The position numbers were made by a program, and so were the translations under genes. From JADJMO01 sp016794445 (GTDB taxonomy: Bacteria > Myxococcota_A > Polyangia > Polyangiales > JADJMO01): a DNA stretch of 64,000 nt. How positions within the stretch are numbered: the stretch's first letter is position 1; each line of letters begins with the position of its first letter. A model generated the notes under the pieces. That model ran no database searches, was not told the DNA's origin, and was given only the letters and a program-made list of their open reading frames with translations. Below, piece by piece: positions 44,004 to 51,205 of this stretch. The stretch lies in assembly GCA_016794445.1 (NCBI GenBank), contig JAEUKC010000313.1, forward strand, positions 1 through 64,000, written 5' to 3'.

Positions 44004-44762
44004 TCACTTCAGGGTGACGGTCGACGTACCTTCGTTGAAGGTGACCGAGCCGCAGCCGCTCTCCACGGTCTTCGTCGCTCGATAGCGGATCGTGTAGGTC
44101 GGGCCCGTGATGGCCGGGAAGGTGAAGTTGGCCGGCACCGGGCTCGTCCCGGCGGTGATCGTCAGCCCACCGATCTTGGTGCCGTTCAGCGAGACGTCGA
44201 CGGTGAGGGACCCGCAGGTGATCGAGTTGCTGAGACCGATGCTGGACGAGAACGAGGTCGCCGAGGCCAGCGCCGTCGTGCGCACGCCCTGGTAGTAGTC
44301 GCCCAGGTTCCAGAAGTACGGATCCTTCGAGATGACCGCCGTGTCGGTGGCGGTCGGGAAGATGAAGCTCGCGGTGATCCCCGTGTCGGGCGGGCCCGTG
44401 TCCGGCGTGCCCGTGTCCGGCGTGCCCGTGTCCGGCGTGCCCGTGTCGGGGGTCCCCGTGTCCGGCGTGCCCGTGTCCGGCGTCCCGGTGTCGAGGGTCC
44501 CCGTGTCCCCGAGGCCGGTGTCGACGAGTGCGGTGTCTGGACTCGTCCCGCTGTCGATCGCCGCGCCGGTGTCCGGCCCAGTGCCGGTGTCGACCTTCGT
44601 GTCGCCCGAACCGTCGGTGGGGGTGTCGACGAGGTCGGCGTCCTTGAGGCCCGTGTCCTTGCGTCCCGCGTCGCTGACGACGGTCTCGAAGTCCTCTCCG
44701 GTCGCCGCGCAGGCGCTCAGGAGCAGCGAAGCCAAGACGAGGGGAGCGGAACGGAAGCGCAT
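44004..44762 (-). CDS. Lipoprotein with DTG pentapeptide repeats
   Basis: 252 residues. Signal peptide MRFRSAPLVLASLLLSAC. Residues 81-130 are ten pentads of DTGxx, six of them DTGTP, encoded by 15-base units; an acidic DTG-rich stretch precedes them. The C-terminal 120 residues form a beta domain (ASFIFPTATDTAVISKDPYF, YRATKTVESGCGSVTF, TSTVTLK) with an Ig-like look. Probably a surface lipoprotein on a repeat stalk. The repeat number may vary between strains. The antisense coding potential is a shadow of the repeats. Confidence 0.8.
   Translation of the reverse strand: MRFRSAPLVLASLLLSACAATGEDFETVVSDAGRKDTGLKDADLVDTPTDGSGDTKVDTGTGPDTGAAIDSGTSPDTALVDTGLGDTGTLDTGTPDTGTPDTGTPDTGTPDTGTPDTGTPDTGPPDTGITASFIFPTATDTAVISKDPYFWNLGDYYQGVRTTALASATSFSSSIGLSNSITCGSLTVDVSLNGTKIGGLTITAGTSPVPANFTFPAITGPTYTIRYRATKTVESGCGSVTFNEGTSTVTLK
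44373..44522 (-). repeat. Ten 15-bp coding repeats (DTGxx)
   Basis: In-frame tandem array within the DTG lipoprotein gene; six units translate identically (DTGTP), the outer ones diverge. Codons alternate among GTC/GTG-type synonyms on the plus strand (gtgtccggc, gtgtcgggc), so the array is old enough to have drifted. Confidence 0.85.
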
Positions 44763-45063
44763 CCTCCCATCCTACCCGCGAGCGGGGCGAAGAGAGCAAC
44801 CGGTCCGCGTGCGCAACACCACCTACATGCCCCCCTACCCTCGTTTGACAGCGTCCTCGTCGCCCGCTACCACCGCCGACCCTTTCGTACAGCGAACGTC
44901 ACGCCAGCCGCGCGGATCCTCCGCTGGGTGCCAGGCACAAGTGACGACATCGACCTCGTCGATGCAGGGTGCGCGCATGGGTGTCTCGGACGTCGTCGAC
45001 GTCCTTCCGGCGCGCGCCCGTTCGATCTCGTTGCCCACCCTCGGGCAACGCGCGGAGGTGTCC
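44763..45063. other. 301-base intergenic region
   Basis: No convincing gene. Less GC-rich in its first half (ACCACCTACATGCCCCC). It contains the promoter described separately. In the last 90 bases an in-frame ATG (MGVSDVVDVLPARARSIS) could extend the Hsp70-family protein, but the sequence there has no conserved features. Confidence 0.5.
44845..44873 (+). promoter_or_regulatory. Putative promoter for the Hsp70-family gene
   Basis: TTGACA (consensus), 17-base spacer, TACCAC. Leader to the chosen ATG about 185 bases. The best -35 match in the window. Confidence 0.55.
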
Positions 45064-46389
45064 ATGCGTCGACTCGGCCTGGATTTCGGCACCACCAACA
45101 GCGCGCTCGCGCTCCACGACGGCAGCGCCGCGCGCATCCTGCCGGTCTCGGGGCGCGCGACCTGGCGCACCGTCCTCACCTTCGCCGAGGGCGAGGAGCC
45201 GCTCGCCGGCGAGCCCGCGATGGAGCGCGCCGCGCACGGCGGCTGCCGCTTCGTGCAGTCCATCAAGTCGCACCTCGCGAGCCCGCTCGTCGATCGCACG
45301 CAGATCCTCGGGCGCACCTACCGCCTGCCCGAGCTCGTCGCGGTGTTCCTCCGCAAGCTGCTCACCGCGGCGGGCTTCGTGTTCCGTGATGGTCGCGCAT
45401 GCTTCTCCGACGGCGCGCCCATCGAGCAGATCGTCGTCGGCCGTCCGGTGCGCTACGTCGGCGCCGAGGCCCCCGAGCACGACGCGCTCGCCGTGGCGCG
45501 GCTCGAGGAGGCGGTGCGCCTCGCCGGGCTGCCGCCGCCCACCCTCGAGCTCGAGCCCCTGGCCGCGGCGTTCCACTACGAGTCCCAGCTCGACCACGAC
45601 GAGCTCGTGCTGGTCGCCGACTTCGGCGGCGGCACGAGCGACTTCAGCCTCGTCGAGGTGGGGCCCTCACGCCTGCGCGCAGGCACGGCCCAGGGTCGCT
45701 TCGTCCACGGCCACGGGGGCGTGGGGCTCGCGGGCGACGCGCTCGACGCCGAGCTCGTGCACCACGCGATCACCCCCACCCTCGGGCGTGGGTCGCGCTA
45801 TCGCCTGCCCGGCAACGGCGGCACGATGGAGGTGCCGCCCTGGATCTACGGCAAGCTGCGGCGCTGGCACCACCTCTCGTTCCTGCGCTCGCAGCGCACC
45901 CTCGAGCTCCTCCACCACCTGCGGATCCAGGCCGAGGAGCCCGACAAGCTGCGCGCACTGCTCCACGTCGTCGAGGACGACCTCGGCCTGCCGCTGTTCC
46001 GCGCAGTGGAGGGCGCGAAGGTGCGGCTCTCGCGCGCAGAGGTGACGGAACTGTCGTTCGTCGACGGGCCCATCGCGCTCTCTGAACCCGTCTCGCGCGC
46101 GGCCTTCGAGGCGTGGACCGCCGACGTTCGCGGCACCATCGAGGCCTCGCTCGACGCGCTGCTCTCCGAGGCGAACGCGCGCCCCACCGACGTCGACGCC
46201 GTCTTCATGACCGGCGGGACCTCCCTGGTCCCCTCGGTCGTCGGGGCCTTCGAGCGCCGCTTCGGCGCCGAGAAGCTCCGCGGACGAGGAGGCGATCAGC
46301 TCACCTCGGTGGCCCTCGGGCTCGCCGCGCGAATGGGGAGCGGAGGACCGGACGGGGACGGTCCGGGAGCGACAAGAGCAATTGCCTGA
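45064..46389 (+). CDS. Hsp70-family ATPase (YegD-like)
   Basis: 441 residues. Contains only the actin-like ATPase domain: phosphate-1 LGLDFGTTNSALALHDG, phosphate-2 LVADFGGGTSDFSLVEVG, and adenosine motif AVFMTGGTSLVPSVVGAFER. There is no substrate-binding domain and no lid, so it is not a DnaK; the layout fits YegD-type proteins. The ATG at 45064 has GGAGG five bases upstream and opens directly on the conserved domain. Role unknown. A C-terminal Gly/Asp-rich tail follows. Confidence 0.9.
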   Translation: MRRLGLDFGTTNSALALHDGSAARILPVSGRATWRTVLTFAEGEEPLAGEPAMERAAHGGCRFVQSIKSHLASPLVDRTQILGRTYRLPELVAVFLRKLLTAAGFVFRDGRACFSDGAPIEQIVVGRPVRYVGAEAPEHDALAVARLEEAVRLAGLPPPTLELEPLAAAFHYESQLDHDELVLVADFGGGTSDFSLVEVGPSRLRAGTAQGRFVHGHGGVGLAGDALDAELVHHAITPTLGRGSRYRLPGNGGTMEVPPWIYGKLRRWHHLSFLRSQRTLELLHHLRIQAEEPDKLRALLHVVEDDLGLPLFRAVEGAKVRLSRAEVTELSFVDGPIALSEPVSRAAFEAWTADVRGTIEASLDALLSEANARPTDVDAVFMTGGTSLVPSVVGAFERRFGAEKLRGRGGDQLTSVALGLAARMGSGGPDGDGPGATRAIA

Positions 46390-46435
46390 GGGTGGCACAA
46401 AGCGGCCATCGCTCGGGAGCACATCCTGGGCGACA

Positions 46436-47065
46436 ATGCGCGCCATGGAACCCGTCCAGTACTTGATGTTCTTGTTCGTCCCCCTCGTGATCGGCGGGTA
46501 CTACTTCTGGTACTTCCGCAAGGTCAAGAACGCGGGTGGCTACGCGGCGATGGCCCAGCGCGCGACGCAGCTCAAGTTCGGCCTCGGCCCGACCGAGTCC
46601 ACCGATCTCACCAAGGTGTTCCGCGGGCAGTTCTACATCGGCCCGCTCACCGGCACCGGACGCAGCGGCTGGCAGCAGGTCGGCGACGCGCTCACCAACA
46701 CCACCTACCGCGGCCGTGGCGTCGAGCTCACCATCACCTCGCAGAACCGGCTCGTCGTCGCCGGCGAGCCCATGCCCGACTCTGACGTGAAGTACGACGT
46801 CAGCACGGGTGACATGGGCTACCGCCCGATCGAGTCGTTCACCGCGCAAGAACGCCCGGCGCTCGTGCTCGCCGACCAGGCCTTCGGCGCGGACCCGAAC
46901 CTCGCGAAGGCGCGCAAGGCCGCCGAGAGCACCTACAACGCGATGGGCCAGATGGTGAAGTGGGACCTCGCCGTGCTCAAGCTCCAGAGCGGTGAGAGCA
47001 TGGTCCTCTGGCTCGACCCGGCCGGGATCCTGCGCCTGCAGCAGTGGTGCGCCACCGGAACCTAG
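46436..47065 (+). CDS. Membrane-anchored protein of unknown function
   Basis: 209 residues. One N-terminal membrane segment, PVQYLMFLFVPLVIGGYYFW, then KVKNAGGYAAMAQRATQLKF and a soluble beta-rich domain (YIGPLTGTGRSGWQQVGDAL, VELTITSQNRLVVAGEPMPD, MGYRPIESFTAQERPALVLA). No family recognised. ATG at 46436 has GGG five bases upstream; ATG at 46445 is an alternative. Ends on a CTAG shared with the convergent PLP enzyme. Confidence 0.7.
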   Translation: MRAMEPVQYLMFLFVPLVIGGYYFWYFRKVKNAGGYAAMAQRATQLKFGLGPTESTDLTKVFRGQFYIGPLTGTGRSGWQQVGDALTNTTYRGRGVELTITSQNRLVVAGEPMPDSDVKYDVSTGDMGYRPIESFTAQERPALVLADQAFGADPNLAKARKAAESTYNAMGQMVKWDLAVLKLQSGESMVLWLDPAGILRLQQWCATGT

Positions 47066-48234
47066 CCGAGCGCCTGCATCAGATCGGCGACCACGTCCTC
47101 GGTCTCCTCTATCCCGCAGCTGACCCTGAGCAGCCCGTCGGACACCCCGGCGGCCCGGCGCGCCTCGGCGGGCATCGAGAAGTGCGTCGTCGAGGCCGGG
47201 TGGGTGACGAGCGAGCGCACGTCGCCGAGGCTGACGGCGTGCGTGAGCAGGCGGCAGCGCTCGAGCACCGCGCGCCCGGCCTCGAGGTCTCCGTGCAGCT
47301 CGAACGCGACGATCGCGCCGAACGCGCCCATCTGCCGGACCGCGAGCGCGTGCTGGGGGTGCGACGCGAGCCCCGGGTAGTGGACGCGCGCGACCGCGGG
47401 GTGGCGCTCGAGCGCGCGGGCGAGGGTGAGCGCCGTGGCGTTGGACTGCCGCGCGCGCAGCACGAACGTCCGCGCCCCGCGCGCGATCAGCATGGCCGAG
47501 AGCGGCGAGAGGATGCCGCCGAACGACTTGACGGCGACCTCCTTCACCTCGCGTACGAGGTCGGCCCGGCCGACGACCATGCCGCCGATCGCGTCGCCGT
47601 GGCCGCCGATCTGCTTGGTCATCGAGTGGACGACGAGGTCGAACCCATGGGCCAGCGGCCGCTGCGCGAAGGGCGTCGCGAAGGTGTTGTCGCAGAGCGA
47701 GTAGAGGCCCCGCTCGCGCGCGAGCCCCGCCACGGCCGCGAGATCGGTGAGCTGCAGGGTCGGGTTGGCCGGCGTCTCGACGTAGACGAGGCGCGTGTGG
47801 GTCTGGATCGCCGCCTGCCACGCGGCCGGGTCCGTCTGGTCGACGAACGTGGTGGTGATCCCGAGCCGCGGCAGCCGCTCGCGCAGGAGCCGCGCGGCCT
47901 CGCCGTACATCGAGCGCGGCGCGACGACGTGGTCTCCCGCCTCGCAGAGGGTGACGATCGCCGCCGAGATGGCCGCCATCCCACTCGCGGTCGCGCAGGC
48001 GTCCTCGCCGGCCTCGAGGGCCGTGACCTTGGCCTCGAGCGCGGCCACCGTCGGATTCTTCCAGCGGCCGTAGATGAGGTGGTCGTTCTCGCCGGCGAAC
48101 GCCCCCGCGGACTGCGCGGCGTCGTCGAACGCGAACGCGCTCGCGAGGTGGATGGGCGCCTCGACCGCGCCCGTGGCGGGGTCGGTGCGGTCGCCCGCGT
48201 GGACACAATCGGTGCTCGTCGGTCGGTCGCTCAC
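47062..48234 (-). CDS. Cys/Met-metabolism PLP-dependent enzyme (gamma-lyase/synthase type)
   Basis: 390 residues. Fold-type I PLP enzyme of the cystathionine gamma-synthase/gamma-lyase/methionine gamma-lyase family. Features: IYGRWKNPTVAALEAKVTAL, ATASGMAAISAAIVTLCEAG, YVETPANPTLQLTDLAAVAG, DNTFATPFAQRPLAHGFDLV, the PLP lysine in VVHSMTKQIGGHGDAIGG, and the C-terminal TLPASTTHFSM-like VTHPASTTHFSMPAEARRAA. The family does not distinguish lyase, synthase or sulfhydrylase by these motifs alone. Its GTG overlaps the stop of the upstream paralogue by four bases. Confidence 0.92.
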   Translation of the reverse strand: MSDRPTSTDCVHAGDRTDPATGAVEAPIHLASAFAFDDAAQSAGAFAGENDHLIYGRWKNPTVAALEAKVTALEAGEDACATASGMAAISAAIVTLCEAGDHVVAPRSMYGEAARLLRERLPRLGITTTFVDQTDPAAWQAAIQTHTRLVYVETPANPTLQLTDLAAVAGLARERGLYSLCDNTFATPFAQRPLAHGFDLVVHSMTKQIGGHGDAIGGMVVGRADLVREVKEVAVKSFGGILSPLSAMLIARGARTFVLRARQSNATALTLARALERHPAVARVHYPGLASHPQHALAVRQMGAFGAIVAFELHGDLEAGRAVLERCRLLTHAVSLGDVRSLVTHPASTTHFSMPAEARRAAGVSDGLLRVSCGIEETEDVVADLMQALG

Positions 48235-49499
48235 GGGGCCTCCAGGGCGCGCTGCACGTCGGCCAGCACGTCGGCTTCGTCCTCGATCCCGACCGCGAGG
48301 CGGATGAGATCGTCCGCGATCCCCGCCGCGGCCCGCTGCTCCGGGGTCATCTCGTAGTAGCTCATGATCGCGGGTTGCTCGACGAGCGTGTCGACCCCGC
48401 CGAGGCTCGGCGCGATGCGCGCGAGCTGGAACCCGTCGACCACGCGGCTCGTGACCGCGAGCGGGCTCTCGTGCCCCTGCCCGTGCGGGTCGGTCTTCAA
48501 CCGGAAGCTCACGACCCCGCCGAACCCGGTCATCTGCGCCTGGGCGATGGCGTACGTGGGGTGGCTGACGAGGCCCGGGTAGAACACCTCGGCCACGCGG
48601 GGGTGCGCCGCCAGCATCTCGGCGACCGCCATCGCCGTGCGATCGTGGCGCTCCACGCGCACCGCGAGGGTCTTGAGGCCCCGCGCGACGAGGAACGCTC
48701 CGTGGGGATCGAGCACGCCGCCGAGGACCCCGCGCAGATCGCGGATCAACCCGACGAGCGCCCGCGAGCCCACCACCGCGCCGGCGAGCACGTCGTGGTG
48801 ACCGGCGAGGTACTTGGTGGCGCTGTGCACGACGAGGTCGATCCCGAGGCCGAGCGGCTGCAGGTCTATCGGCGTCGCGAACGTGCTGTCGACGACGGTC
48901 TTGATCCGCCGCGCCTTGGCGAGCGCTGCGAGCGCCGCGAGGTCGGTGCAGTGCAGGTAGGGGTTGGTCGGCGACTCGCCGACGACCAGCCGCGTCTCCG
49001 GCCGGATCGCGGCCTCGACCGCCGCGAGATCGCCGGGCTCGACGATGGTGTGCTCGACGCCGTACGCGGCCAGGGTCTTCACCACGAACTGGCGCGTGCG
49101 GCGGTAGCCGTCGCGGAACAGGATGACGTGTGCGCCCTGCTTCAGGAGCGCGAGCAGCGTGGTGGTGAGCGCCGCCATGCCACTGCCGAACGCCGCGCAC
49201 TCCGCCTTGCCGGTCGGATCCTCGAGGGCGGCGAGGCGCTGTTCGAGCGCGCGCACCGTCGGGTTTCCATAACGTCCATATTCTTCGCGGTGCGGGTCCG
49301 AGTGCTCGCCGGTCATGTGGGCGGCGAGCTCCGCCGAGTCGGCGAACGTGTAGGTCGACGTCGCGACGATCGGCGTCGGCACCGCGTCGAAGCGCTCGGG
49401 GCGGCCCACGCCGGCGTGCACCGAGCGGGTCGAGGGGCCGGCGGCGTGGACCGTGGCCTCGCGCGGGCGCGGCTTCGGCGGCGGGAGGAAGCTGCTCAT
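48231..49499 (-). CDS. Second Cys/Met-metabolism PLP enzyme (cystathionine gamma-synthase-like)
   Basis: 422 residues. Same family as its downstream neighbour: EYGRYGNPTVRALEQRLAAL, AFGSGMAALTTTLLALLKQG, VGESPTNPYLHCTDLAALAA, DSTFATPIDLQPLGLGIDLV, PLP lysine in VVHSATKYLAGHHDVLAGAV. Has a 25-residue Pro-rich N-terminus. Together the pair would suit the two halves of transsulfuration or a duplicated sulfhydrylation route. First gene of a two-gene operon; divergent from a Cys-rich lipoprotein. Confidence 0.92.
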   Translation of the reverse strand: MSSFLPPPKPRPREATVHAAGPSTRSVHAGVGRPERFDAVPTPIVATSTYTFADSAELAAHMTGEHSDPHREEYGRYGNPTVRALEQRLAALEDPTGKAECAAFGSGMAALTTTLLALLKQGAHVILFRDGYRRTRQFVVKTLAAYGVEHTIVEPGDLAAVEAAIRPETRLVVGESPTNPYLHCTDLAALAALAKARRIKTVVDSTFATPIDLQPLGLGIDLVVHSATKYLAGHHDVLAGAVVGSRALVGLIRDLRGVLGGVLDPHGAFLVARGLKTLAVRVERHDRTAMAVAEMLAAHPRVAEVFYPGLVSHPTYAIAQAQMTGFGGVVSFRLKTDPHGQGHESPLAVTSRVVDGFQLARIAPSLGGVDTLVEQPAIMSYYEMTPEQRAAAGIADDLIRLAVGIEDEADVLADVQRALEAP

Positions 49500-49525
49500 G
49501 GGCTGCGCACGTTATCGGATCCCCA

Positions 49526-49554
49526 TCGACGGTGCGACGGGGCCCGTCTACCGT
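49526..49554 (+). promoter_or_regulatory. Putative promoter of the Cys-rich lipoprotein pair
   Basis: TCGACG, 17-base spacer, TACCGT, with only 6 bases to the GTG start. Leaderless transcript inferred. Confidence 0.5.
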
Positions 49555-49560
49555 CCGACC

Positions 49561-50235
49561 GTGCGCCACTCGTCTCTCGTGACGGCTCTCGTCGGTCTGG
49601 TCGCCGTCTTCTCGTACCTCGGGGTGGGCGGGTGTCACCCGGGTGCCGACGGCAAGCCGCCCGTCACCCCCGCCCCGAGCGCGAGCACCTCGACGAAGGC
49701 CGCGGTCCCGGTCGAGGTCTCCACCTGTGCGCGCGCGTGCAGCGTCGAGACCAGGTGCGGGGGGGACCTCGCGGTGTGCAAGCAGCGGTGTCTGCCGATG
49801 GCCCGCGTGCTCCTCGACGACGTCCTCGCCACCATGGTCGCCTGCGTCGAGAAGAGCGCGCCCCCGGTCTGCGACGACAAGGACCCGGCCGCGCGCAAGC
49901 CGTTGATCGGCAAGTGCGTGCTCGACGCCACGGCCGAGAAGGCCGCCAAGGACGCCGAGAACGTCGAGCTGTTCGCCAAGGCCTACTGCGATCGCACGCA
50001 GGCCTGCGGTGTGGTCGGGCCGTTCAGCGCGGGCAAGTGCCTGGGCGAGGCCAAGGGGAAGATCCGCGACACGGAGGAGTCGGGGTATCTGTACGGCTCG
50101 CTGCGTCCGGGCAAGGTGGACGAGGTGGTGCGCTGCCTCGGGGCCGTCGCCTGTGACCTGCGCAAGCCCACGGCTGACGCCGACATGCAGCGATGCATCG
50201 ACGACCTCATGGCCAAGGCAGCGGAGGCGCCCTGA
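49561..50235 (+). CDS. Cysteine-rich lipoprotein
   Basis: 224 residues. Signal peptide MRHSSLVTALVGLVAVFSYL with lipobox GGC, a Pro/Ser/Thr tether, then a domain with evenly placed cysteines: CARACSVETRCGGDLAVCKQ, RCLPMARVLLDDVLATMVAC, CVLDATAEKAAKDAENV, AYCDRTQACGVVGPFSAGKC, MQRCIDDLMAKAAEAP. The CxxxC.....C pattern suggests helical disulfide-knit modules. The GTG lies six bases after a -10. Paralogue of the gene just downstream, into which it overlaps. Confidence 0.75.
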   Translation: MRHSSLVTALVGLVAVFSYLGVGGCHPGADGKPPVTPAPSASTSTKAAVPVEVSTCARACSVETRCGGDLAVCKQRCLPMARVLLDDVLATMVACVEKSAPPVCDDKDPAARKPLIGKCVLDATAEKAAKDAENVELFAKAYCDRTQACGVVGPFSAGKCLGEAKGKIRDTEESGYLYGSLRPGKVDEVVRCLGAVACDLRKPTADADMQRCIDDLMAKAAEAP

Positions 50236-50792
50236 GCCACGCGCTCCACAGGCTGGTCTGGACCGTCGGGCTGCTCGCGTCGTGCGCAGGGTCGACGGTC
50301 GGGACGAAGCCGGTGTCGCCTCCGACCGACACCGACGCGTGTCCGCGCCTGTGCTCGGCGCTCGAACGCTGCGGCACGCCACCGGCCGACTGCGTCCTCT
50401 CGTGCGGCAAGGAGCGCGAAGGCCTGCGCCCCGAAGTGCACGGCGGTTACGTCTCCTGCGTGGAGACCGAGCTCGCGATGTGCGCGAGCATGGACGGTCC
50501 GACCAAGCGGCAGCGGGTGACGCTGTGCTTTGCGGCAGCCGTGGACGTCGTGCACGGGGCGGTCGGGGATGGTCCTCTGCGCACCCTGGCCACCGCCCTC
50601 TGCTCGCGCGAGGCGCGCTGTCACGGAGGGAGCGAAGCGGTGACCGACACCTGCGTGGACGAGGTGGTGGCTTCGCGGAAGGCGTCTGCACGCCTGCTCT
50701 CGGCGGTGCGACCCGCGCGCATCGCCGCGATGAGCGCCTGCGTCGACAAGCGCCCGTGCGACGACGACGATCCGGTCGCCCACTGTCCGTGA
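50193..50792 (+). CDS. Cysteine-rich lipoprotein, paralogue of the upstream gene
   Basis: 199 residues if it starts at the ATG, 43 bases inside its neighbour; a CTG at 50232, exactly overlapping that stop, gives a cleaner signal peptide LHRLVWTVGLLASC but is a rare start. Cysteine pattern CPRLCSALERCGTPPADCVL, SCGKEREGLRPEVHGGYVSC, CSREARCHGGSEAVTDTCVD follows that of the upstream gene, with different linkers. Surface or periplasmic lipoprotein of unknown function. Confidence 0.7.
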   Translation: MHRRPHGQGSGGALSHALHRLVWTVGLLASCAGSTVGTKPVSPPTDTDACPRLCSALERCGTPPADCVLSCGKEREGLRPEVHGGYVSCVETELAMCASMDGPTKRQRVTLCFAAAVDVVHGAVGDGPLRTLATALCSREARCHGGSEAVTDTCVDEVVASRKASARLLSAVRPARIAAMSACVDKRPCDDDDPVAHCP

Positions 50793-50896
50793 CGTTGTCC
50801 CTCGCTCGACGCGTCCACTGCCCGCGCACTCGGACCTACAAGGTCGCTCAGCCGTGCATCCCCTGCAACGGATGAGGTCGCTCCAGTCCTGCGTGG

Positions 50897-51145
50897 TCAG
50901 TCGTCTTTCGGGGTCCGCGCGCGCTGCGCGGCCAGCCCACCCTTGCGGCCCGCCGTGCGAGCCTCTTCGGGCGAGAACTCGTGGGCGGTGCCCTTGGCGT
51001 GGGCAGCCTTGCCACCGAGGCTCGCGATCTCCTTCTGCTTCTCGGGGCTCATCGCGGCGAAGCCACGGCGTTGCTTCTTGCGAACGACCGGGGTCTCGGT
51101 GGTGATTTCGCTCCCGCTGACTTCTTCGGTTCGGTTCGATTTCAT
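50897..51145 (-). CDS. KGG-domain stress protein
   Basis: 82 residues. GFAAMSPEKQKEIASLGGKA then AHEFSPEEARTAGRKGG are two copies of the KGG/stress-induced repeat (GFA.m...k..eia..GGkA / G...eEAr.aGrkGG) found in GsiB-type hydrophilic proteins. Very hydrophilic, likely disordered. Family proteins respond to starvation or acid stress in other bacteria. No clear ribosome site seen; the start is chosen as the ATG closest to the conserved part. Confidence 0.85.
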   Translation of the reverse strand: MKSNRTEEVSGSEITTETPVVRKKQRRGFAAMSPEKQKEIASLGGKAAHAKGTAHEFSPEEARTAGRKGGLAAQRARTPKDD

Positions 51146-51205
51146 GGGGATATGGGTCCGATGCCACACCCACCGAAGAGGACTCATACGTCACGAAAAT
51201 GATTT

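Noticed and set aside
44373..44522. Regular 15-base repeats as a CRISPR array
   Set aside because: Units are contiguous, in frame and translate to DTGTP; there are no spacers and no cas genes.
47062..49499. Gene fusion of two PLP enzymes
   Set aside because: Two complete enzymes each with own start and stop, overlapping by four bases.
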